From the NCBI GenBank assembly GCA_040235505.1, contig JBECKW010000052.1, forward strand, positions 1 to 6,066: a stretch of DNA of 6,066 nucleotides, written 5' to 3'. Shown piece after piece: positions 1-4,545 of the stretch. A model generated the notes under the pieces. It was not told the DNA's origin and ran no database searches. It was given only the letters and a program-made list of their open reading frames with translations. The translations under genes were made by a program, and so were the position numbers. This stretch comes from JBECKW01 sp040235505 (lineage in GTDB: Bacteria > Desulfobacterota > Desulfobacteria > Desulfobacterales > JAFDDL01). Numbering within the stretch: position 1 is the first letter of the stretch; each line of letters opens with the position of its first letter.

Positions 1-279
1 CTCTGGATGGCGGCGCAAAACGGCCACACCCAGGCTGTCAAAATGCTTCTGGAAAATGGGGCTGACCTGGATGTTCCCTCCGACAAGGGCATCACGGCGC
101 TGATGCTGGCAGCCCTGAACGGCCATACAGAGATCGTCAAACTGCTTTGTGAGTGGGGGTCGGACGTGAATATCAAGGCAAATGTGGACAACGTCGAGTA
201 TTCGGCCCTGAAGCTTGCCAAAGACAAGGAACGCAAGGATATTGTAGGGATACTCGAGAGCACGGGTGCGCAAGGATAA
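1..279 (+). CDS. Ankyrin-repeat protein, C-terminal part (5' end outside window)
   Basis: The reading frame is open from the first base (Leu-Trp-Met), so the ATG at 7 is probably an internal methionine of a longer protein. About three ankyrin repeats are visible. The first has AAQNGHTQAVKMLLENGADL, the second TALMLAALNGHTEIVKLLCE followed by WGSDVN, and the last is degenerate (SALKLAKDKERKDIVGILES), as expected of a C-terminal capping repeat. Ankyrin repeats are protein-binding scaffolds; no catalytic domain is visible in this part. The stop is followed by a 33-bp gap to the lipoprotein gene, so the two may be co-transcribed. The binding partner and cellular location cannot be judged without the missing N-terminus, where any signal peptide would lie. 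Confidence 0.93.
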   Translation, partial: LWMAAQNGHTQAVKMLLENGADLDVPSDKGITALMLAALNGHTEIVKLLCEWGSDVNIKANVDNVEYSALKLAKDKERKDIVGILESTGAQG

Positions 280-312
280 CATCATCCGTCAGGGAATATG
301 AGGAGATAATAC

Positions 313-1110
313 ATGAAGGTAAACATATTGTTGTTGCTGCTGGCCTGCTGCATTCTGTTTCTTCAGAGTTGCGCGCCGAGCCGGCTGACGAAAATGTCGG
401 CGGTGGCATCCGGGGACCAGAAGTTGGGCTTTCAGGATACCGTCATATCCCAGAAGAAGAATTACGTTTCATTGGCGCCCTATAGCCAGCTCAATGTCGC
501 GAAAGACAAAACAATGTTCATGCTTGGGATTCGAAATTGCGGGAATACGTCATTTAAAATCGGCTACGACAATATTTCGGTGATGTTCCAGGATAGTGGC
601 GAAAACCCAGTGTCCAACAAGATCAATATCGAACGCTATAATGATTTCATGAACGAAATAAAAGAAGAATACCGCGAGAAGGAGAATAAATATGTAAAGC
701 ATGAACTGGAGGATATTATCAACAAGTTAGAATATTCATCGATATCTTCCAGCAGCTCGTCATCTTTCAGCAGCTCATCTTCCAACAGTTCCATGTCCTC
801 CAGCAGTTCTTCATCTTCCAGTTCCTCCTCGAGCAGTTCCAGCACTTCGGATGAAGTAAGCTACGAGAACATGATCGACGATCTTCAGTTCGATGTCGAA
901 ACCATGCGAACCAACAACCAACTGCTTCGGGAGGCGATGCCCGAAATTATGCTGCAACCGAAAACGATAGAGCCCGGCGGCAGTTATACCGGCGTTGTAG
1001 TCTGCGATACGAGCGACCTGGCTCCGAAACAGCAAGGTCGTTTTCAGGTGGCGGTTCTGGTCGACGGGGAAGAACATCAATTTACGTTCAATCGTTTGTT
1101 GAATAAATAA
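313..1110 (+). CDS. Predicted lipoprotein with polyserine linker, function unknown
   Basis: The ATG at 313 is well supported by AGGAG at 301-305, seven bases upstream. The 265-residue product opens with a lipoprotein signal peptide: a Lys at position 2, a hydrophobic core at 5-17, and the lipobox LQSC with the acylated Cys at 20. Residues about 60-95 look like a beta strand-rich segment (MFMLGIRNCGNTSFKIGYDN). A charged, probably helical stretch follows (about 110-140), then a Ser-rich tract at 142-179 that includes 16 consecutive serines (162-177). After it come a second helical stretch and a C-terminal strand-rich segment (about 216-263, with GGSYTGVVVCDT). The architecture suggests two halves of one immunoglobulin-like accessory domain, or two domains, joined by a flexible linker. 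I do not recognise a named family. It lies upstream of exbB in the same direction, but an 84-bp gap without an obvious terminator leaves operon membership open. Confidence 0.9.
   Translation: MKVNILLLLLACCILFLQSCAPSRLTKMSAVASGDQKLGFQDTVISQKKNYVSLAPYSQLNVAKDKTMFMLGIRNCGNTSFKIGYDNISVMFQDSGENPVSNKINIERYNDFMNEIKEEYREKENKYVKHELEDIINKLEYSSISSSSSSSFSSSSSNSSMSSSSSSSSSSSSSSSSTSDEVSYENMIDDLQFDVETMRTNNQLLREAMPEIMLQPKTIEPGGSYTGVVVCDTSDLAPKQQGRFQVAVLVDGEEHQFTFNRLLNK
736..849 (+). repeat. Imperfect serine-codon repeat within the lipoprotein gene
   Basis: This stretch encodes residues 142-179, nearly all Ser. Related DNA units of 15-18 bp can be seen at 751-768, 769-783 and 802-819, sharing the pattern AGC-AGY-TCN-(TCA)-TCT-TYC. 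The tract mixes AGY and TCN codons, which cannot interconvert by one base change without leaving Ser. The repeat therefore appears to have expanded as multi-codon blocks and then to have been held to serine at the protein level, rather than being simple slippage of one trinucleotide. Confidence 0.8.
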
Positions 1111-1194
1111 AGCCAAAGAAATACAAAAGCGAAACCAATAATTCGAGTGCTTTGATCCATGGACTCAGCAATTGAAAAATTCGGAGCAGAAAAA

Positions 1195-2034
1195 ATGAAA
1201 AAAGAGAAAGACCCGGCGAAAAAAAATTTCAACTCCATGTCTCACCGCGCGAGTTCGATTTTCGCGACCATTGCCATCCCAGTCGAATTCATTATTTGCC
1301 TGATCGTTTTTGACAAAGTCATGGGGAACCCGGCAAATTTCATTGACGGCAACCCCGTCAACAACCCGATCACCGGCAACTATCTGGGGATCGTCTACAA
1401 GGGCGGTTATATTGTCCCCTTATTAATGACATTGTTTCTGGTCGTCATCACCTTCTTCCTCGAACGGCTTTGGACACTGCATAAGGCCAAGGGGAAGCGA
1501 AGTCCCGTAAAATTCGTTGCGGGCATCAAAGAAAACATCAGCACCCTGGACATCGCGGCGGCAAAGGAAGCTTGCGACCTTCAATGCGGTTCGCTGGCCA
1601 ATGTTATCCGGGCGGGGCTTGAAAAATATCAGGAAATGGAGAAAAGCAGCGGCTTGAACGTAGAGAAAAAAACCCTGGCCCTGCAGAAGGAGCTCGAAGA
1701 AGCCAGCGGGATGGAAACTCCGATTCTTGAAAAAAACCTGGTGATTCTTTCCACCATTGCCTCCATCGCCACCCTCATGGGACTTTTCGGCACCGTCCTG
1801 GGGATGATAAAGGCCTTTGCCGCGCTTGCCAATGCAGGCGCACCCGATGCGGTGGCCCTGGCCAACGGTATCTCGGAGGCCCTGGTGAACACGGCGCTCG
1901 GAATCGGCACTTCCGCCCTGGCCATTGTCTTCTACAACTATTTTACGACCCGGATCGACCATATCGTCTATCTTGCAGCGGAAGCCGGCCAGTCGATCGT
2001 ACGGACATTTTCTTTTCACCACTCGGACAAATAG
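1195..2034 (+). CDS. exbB: MotA/TolQ/ExbB family proton channel protein
   Basis: This is an inner-membrane proton channel subunit that, with ExbD, uses the proton motive force to energise TonB. I chose the ATG at 1195 because GGAG at 1183-1186 sits eight bases upstream; the in-frame ATG at 1159 adds 12 residues but has no visible ribosome site. In 279-residue numbering, membrane segments fall near 22-43, 70-90, 181-208 and 228-250. The first is an N-terminal helix followed by MGNPANF and GNYLGIVYKGG, a form I associate with Bacteroidota. The family core is intact: GLFGTVLGMI (196-205) and ISEALVNTALGI (226-237). By alignment from memory, Glu228 and Thr233 match E. coli ExbB Glu176 and Thr181, and Thr200 matches Thr148. 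Eleven bases separate its stop from the first exbD. TolQ or MotA function is less likely given tonB downstream. Confidence 0.96.
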   Translation: MKKEKDPAKKNFNSMSHRASSIFATIAIPVEFIICLIVFDKVMGNPANFIDGNPVNNPITGNYLGIVYKGGYIVPLLMTLFLVVITFFLERLWTLHKAKGKRSPVKFVAGIKENISTLDIAAAKEACDLQCGSLANVIRAGLEKYQEMEKSSGLNVEKKTLALQKELEEASGMETPILEKNLVILSTIASIATLMGLFGTVLGMIKAFAALANAGAPDAVALANGISEALVNTALGIGTSALAIVFYNYFTTRIDHIVYLAAEAGQSIVRTFSFHHSDK

Positions 2035-2045
2035 GATGACTCCCC

Positions 2046-2666
2046 ATGGCGGCTATGACTCTAAAAAGACGGCGACCGGTGGTTGACATGACCCCCATGG
2101 TTGATCTCGGATTTCTCCTGGTCACTTTTTTTATGATGACCACACAATTTGCGCCCATGGATCTGGTATCGGTCACGGTGCCCCACGCGGCCTCGCAAAC
2201 AAAACTCCCGGAGTCGAATATCGCAACGCTGCTGATTTCCACGGGGGGCAACGTCTATTTCAGAATGGCCGGGGCCAAAAACCAGAAAGCCCTCGGCACC
2301 AAGCTGAACGACGCATTCAATCTCGGCCTGACCGATGAGGAACTTGATGACTTTTCGAGGCAAAGCGGTTTCGGCATACCGCTTTCGGGCCTCAAGGCAT
2401 ATCTTGATCTTTCCAAGCAACAGCAGAAGGAATTCACCCAGCCGGGGATTCCCATTGAAGACGGCCGTAACGAACTAAGTGACTGGCTGATGTATGCAAG
2501 GATCGCCAATCCCAATGCGCGAATGGTGATCAAGGCCGATAAAAAAACGCCATACCCTGTTGTTAAAAAAGTGATGGACACGCTTCAAACGCACAATATC
2601 AATCGATTCGGCCTGATAACGGACTCGGAAAACACGCCGGGAGAAGCAAACGAAGAAACCAATTAA
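2046..2666 (+). CDS. exbD: ExbD/TolR family protein, first copy (long variant)
   Basis: This 206-residue single-pass membrane protein is the expected partner of ExbB in the proton-driven motor. After a short basic N-terminus (LKRRRP) comes VDMTPMVDLGFLLVTFFMM; Asp20 in the TPMVD motif corresponds to the essential proton-carrying Asp25 of E. coli ExbD. The membrane helix is about 19-36. The periplasmic domain ends in the usual ExbD pattern (RMVIKADKKTPYPVV at 159-173, NINRFGLITD at 184-193). Between them lies a long middle segment (about 75-155) absent from the roughly 140-residue E. coli protein. The start is supported by AGGA at 2033-2036, which overlaps the exbB stop codon, so translation is probably coupled to exbB. 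A second ATG lies at 2055. The following gene is a different ExbD, not a copy of this one. Confidence 0.95.
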   Translation: MAAMTLKRRRPVVDMTPMVDLGFLLVTFFMMTTQFAPMDLVSVTVPHAASQTKLPESNIATLLISTGGNVYFRMAGAKNQKALGTKLNDAFNLGLTDEELDDFSRQSGFGIPLSGLKAYLDLSKQQQKEFTQPGIPIEDGRNELSDWLMYARIANPNARMVIKADKKTPYPVVKKVMDTLQTHNINRFGLITDSENTPGEANEETN

Positions 2667-2726
2667 ATGTATGATCCGGCGCAATATCTCGGAAACACAG
2701 TGAAAAGCAATTACCATATATCTATT

Positions 2727-2811
2727 CCTTCGTGTTCTTCGTGCTCTTGTGGTTGATTCTCGTAGTTTTTTTTAGATTACCACGAATGACACGAAGAGCA
2801 CGAAGATAAGG
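2727..2811. repeat. Inverted pair of 9-bp tandem repeats between the two exbD genes
   Basis: The right arm (2780-2811) reads on the plus strand as 9-bp units CACGAATGA, CACGAAGAG and CACGAAGAT. The left arm (2727-2752) carries the same type of units on the minus strand (CACAAGAG, CACGAAGAA, CACGAAGG). A perfect 13-bp inverted match joins 2736-2748 (TCTTCGTGCTCTT) to 2794-2806, with 45 bases between, including a run of eight T at 2766-2773. Transcribed RNA could form a long imperfect hairpin. The T run is in the loop, not after the stem, so it does not look like a standard terminator. The rest of the 170-bp gap (2667-2726 and 2812-2836) holds nothing I recognise apart from AAGG at 2825-2828, the likely ribosome site of the next gene. 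Confidence 0.85.
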
Positions 2812-2836
2812 AAACAATAACTATTAAGGCGTAATT

Positions 2837-3367
2837 ATGGGTGAAGTCAATAACGAACAAAATGGCGGCCAGAAGAAAGGCCTCCTGCCGAAGCGCAAGA
2901 AACTTTCGACGCGGGTGGACATGACGCCGGTGGTGGACCTCGCCTTTCTGCTGCTGACCTTTTTCATGCTGGCAACCACCTTCATCAAACCCCAGGTTAT
3001 GCAATTGATATTGCCGGGAAAATCGGACGAGCAAACCGAGGCGAAACAGCCGAAAGTGAACGAAAAAAAGGTATTGAGCATTGTCCTGGACGGTAATAAC
3101 AAAGTATATTGGTACGTAGGCCTGACCGACCCGCAGGTCCGGGAAACGGATTATTCTGCAACGGGCCTCCGACAGGTCCTGCTGGAGCAGAACCAATTGA
3201 TCCACAAGATGGTGGTTCTGGTAAAACCGGAAAAGACGGCAACCTATGAAAACCTGGTGGATATCCTGGATGAACTCGACATCACGGGTATCGCCCGATA
3301 CGCGCTGGTGGATATGGGGGCAGAGGACAAAGCAATCCTGGCGACCTATCTGAACGGTGGGCGATAG
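2837..3367 (+). CDS. exbD: ExbD/TolR family protein, second copy
   Basis: This is a second, distinct ExbD-like protein of 176 residues. A basic, Gly/Gln-rich cytoplasmic N-terminus (1-26) leads into RVDMTPVVDLAFLLLTFFML. Asp34 of TPVVD is the predicted proton-carrying residue, and the membrane helix is about 33-52. The periplasmic part ends with the family pattern VVLVKPEKTATYENLVDILDEL (126-147) and GIARYALVD. AAGG at 2825-2828 lies eight bases before the ATG. Tandem non-identical ExbDs beside one ExbB and TonB are usual in Bacteroidota-type clusters, where both may enter one complex or be used alternatively. A 170-bp repeat-bearing gap separates it from the first exbD, so readthrough of the potential RNA hairpin there would affect the ratio of the two. 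The last codons and the TAG stop lie inside a 7-bp tandem repeat. Confidence 0.95.
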   Translation: MGEVNNEQNGGQKKGLLPKRKKLSTRVDMTPVVDLAFLLLTFFMLATTFIKPQVMQLILPGKSDEQTEAKQPKVNEKKVLSIVLDGNNKVYWYVGLTDPQVRETDYSATGLRQVLLEQNQLIHKMVVLVKPEKTATYENLVDILDELDITGIARYALVDMGAEDKAILATYLNGGR

Positions 3368-3387
3368 GCTATGGGCAATAGGCGATT
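3360..3387. repeat. Four 7-bp tandem units overlapping the end of the second exbD
   Basis: Four contiguous units GGCGATA, GGCTATG, GGCAATA and GGCGATT fit the consensus GGCNATN. The array begins inside the coding region and its first junction provides the TAG stop codon (3365-3367). The C-terminal Gly-Gly-Arg of the protein is therefore partly a product of the repeat. Confidence 0.75.
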
Positions 3388-3405
3388 GCAAAATGCATAG
3401 GGCCA

Positions 3406-3420
3406 TGAGCTGACAGCTCA
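3406..3420. other. Small perfect inverted repeat in the exbD-tonB gap
   Basis: TGAGCT and AGCTCA form 6-bp arms around a 3-base loop (GAC). There is no T run after it, so a terminator role is not supported. It lies between the 7-bp and 10-bp tandem arrays and may belong to the same repeat-rich insertion. Confidence 0.45.
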
Positions 3421-3448
3421 AGGTTCATAAAAACGGCAGCATTCATCA

Positions 3449-3492
3449 ACTTTAGGCACTTTAGTGCACTTTAGCGCACTTTAGACACTTAG
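3449..3492. repeat. 10-bp tandem repeat (ACTTTAG units) upstream of tonB
   Basis: Successive units read ACTTTAGGC, ACTTTAGTGC, ACTTTAGCGC and ACTTTAGACA, followed by a partial CTTAG. The core ACTTTAG recurs about every ten bases, close to one turn of DNA, so each copy faces the same side of the helix. The array ends about 40 bases before the tonB start. It could be a passive tandem array or a set of phased protein-binding sites; the sequence alone does not decide. Confidence 0.85.
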
Positions 3493-3500
3493 AAATGACC

Positions 3501-3517
3501 CAGGGCTTTGGACCCTG
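3501..3517 (+). promoter_or_regulatory. Short hairpin just upstream of the tonB ribosome site
   Basis: CAGGG (3501-3505) and CCCTG (3513-3517) can pair around a 7-base loop. The element ends five bases before AAGAGG (3522-3527), the only purine-rich ribosome-site candidate for tonB, so it could influence translation. The stem is only five pairs, and the assignment is tentative. Confidence 0.3.
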
Positions 3518-3530
3518 AACAAAGAGGCAA

Positions 3531-4340
3531 GTGAGAAGAAGAATGGTCAGATCGCATAGCAGGTCATGGGAAGAGACCGTTTTTGAGCACCGGAACAAAG
3601 CTTACGGTGCCTACGTCTTGAGATACGGCTACCCCTATCACCTGACAATTTCCGCCTTGGTCGTCATTTTCTTGTTTCTGGCCGGGATCACGGCATTCCA
3701 GATATCAAAAAACAGAAAAGAGCAGACACAGACGACCCGGACGGTACGGGTCATCAATTACAGCGAACTTTCGGCCCCGCCGCCCATCGAAAAGATATAC
3801 GTGCCGCCGCCCAAACCCGAGGTTAAAAAACAGGTGGTGGTCCAGAAGGTCAAGGTTAAAAAATATGTCGCTCCGAAGGTCGTCAAGGAAGAGGTAGTAG
3901 AACCCAAAGAAGAAATGATGACCATGAAGGAAGTTAAAGAAAACCTGGCATCCACCGACAATTCCATCGCAGCCTCCGACGGTGACGAAGACCTGGTGCC
4001 CGTGCCCTCCACACCGGTGATCGTTTCCGATGTGACCCGCAATCCCGAATTCCCGGGCGGAAAAGAGGCCATGATGACATGGCTCGGAGCCCACCTGAAA
4101 TATCCTTCCGCGGCCAAAAGAATGGGCATCGAAGGGAAAGTCGTGGTGACCTTCACGGTGAATGAAAACGGCAAAATCTCCGATGCATCCATCGAGAGGA
4201 GCCTTCACAGGCTGTGCGACAGGGAGGCCCTGCGCCTGGTCAACTCCATGCCGGTCTGGATCCCGGGGGAAAGAAACGGGATCAAGTCGAGTGTGGAGTG
4301 CTCGATTACCGTCCCTTTCGAATTAAAGACACACTCGTGA
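3531..4340 (+). CDS. tonB: Energy transducer TonB (Bacteroidota-type)
   Basis: TonB spans the periplasm from the ExbB/ExbD motor to outer-membrane receptors. The product from the GTG at 3531 has 269 residues. It begins with a cytoplasmic segment containing EHRNKAYGAYVLRYGY (19-34), which I know from Bacteroidota TonB proteins. One membrane helix follows (about 38-57), then a Pro/Lys/Val-rich periplasm-spanning region (82-128, with APPPIEKIYVPPPKP). The C-terminal TonB domain (about 172-266) has NPEFPGGKEAMMTWL, the YP-xxA element YPSAAKRMGIEG (191-202) and the closing strand SSVECSITVPFEL. The start is uncertain: AAGAGG at 3522-3527 is only three bases from the GTG, and an in-frame ATG at 3543 (residue 5) would give MVRSHSRSWEE. 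The 163-bp gap before it is filled with repeats; seven bases separate it from the next gene. Confidence 0.95.
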   Translation: MRRRMVRSHSRSWEETVFEHRNKAYGAYVLRYGYPYHLTISALVVIFLFLAGITAFQISKNRKEQTQTTRTVRVINYSELSAPPPIEKIYVPPPKPEVKKQVVVQKVKVKKYVAPKVVKEEVVEPKEEMMTMKEVKENLASTDNSIAASDGDEDLVPVPSTPVIVSDVTRNPEFPGGKEAMMTWLGAHLKYPSAAKRMGIEGKVVVTFTVNENGKISDASIERSLHRLCDREALRLVNSMPVWIPGERNGIKSSVECSITVPFELKTHS

Positions 4341-4347
4341 ATGACAA

Positions 4348-4545
4348 ATGAATCTTGGCAGAATCTTAAAATTTCTGAATTTACTGATGCCCTTTTGCTA
4401 CATCATCGTGGGCGGCTTGCTTCTGACGAATCTGTTTTCCTCCATCACCAGGGAAAGAAGAGTTCTGTTCGCCGTAATTGTGATCGTGTACGGAAGTTTT
4501 CGTATTTATAAGACCTTCATGATGAACAAAAGGGATGGAGAATGA
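4348..4545 (+). CDS. Small two-helix inner-membrane protein, function unknown
   Basis: This is a 65-residue protein with two predicted membrane helices (about 9-31 and 38-57), joined by the charged turn SITRERR and ending in the basic tail YKTFMMNKRDGE. It starts seven bases after the tonB stop and its TGA overlaps the next gene's ATG (ATGA), so it appears translationally tied to both. No strong ribosome site precedes the ATG, which fits coupling to tonB. I recall similar small proteins between tonB and the PstS-like gene in Bacteroidota clusters, but I know of no assigned function. An assembly or stability factor for the motor complex is only a guess. Context and the membrane pattern are the main support for it being a real gene. 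Confidence 0.8.
   Translation: MNLGRILKFLNLLMPFCYIIVGGLLLTNLFSSITRERRVLFAVIVIVYGSFRIYKTFMMNKRDGE

Noticed and set aside
636..845. 69-codon minus-strand ORF rich in Glu, Leu and Asp
   Set aside because: This is the antisense reading of the serine-codon tract (GAA/GAG and CTG/CTC arise from TCN/AGY runs).
1111..1194. Promoter for exbB
   Set aside because: I looked for a Bacteroidota-type TAnnTTTG or a -35/-10 pair upstream of exbB and saw no convincing match.
2667..2753. Short ORF MYDPAQYLGNTVKSNYH... directly after the first exbD
   Set aside because: It is 28 residues, lacks a ribosome site, and its Cys/Ser-rich end is the 9-bp repeat in translation.
2766..2773. Run of eight T between the exbD genes as an intrinsic terminator
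   Set aside because: No stable stem ends just before it; the inverted arms lie on both sides, putting the T run in the loop.
2777..3421. 214-codon minus-strand ORF
   Set aside because: It lies opposite the second exbD and its flanks, its translation has no family resemblance and is rich in His, Gln and Phe as expected of an antisense shadow, and the plus-strand gene is certain.
2727..3492. CRISPR array
   Set aside because: The units are 7-10 bp, contiguous, without spacers of constant length, and no cas gene is near.
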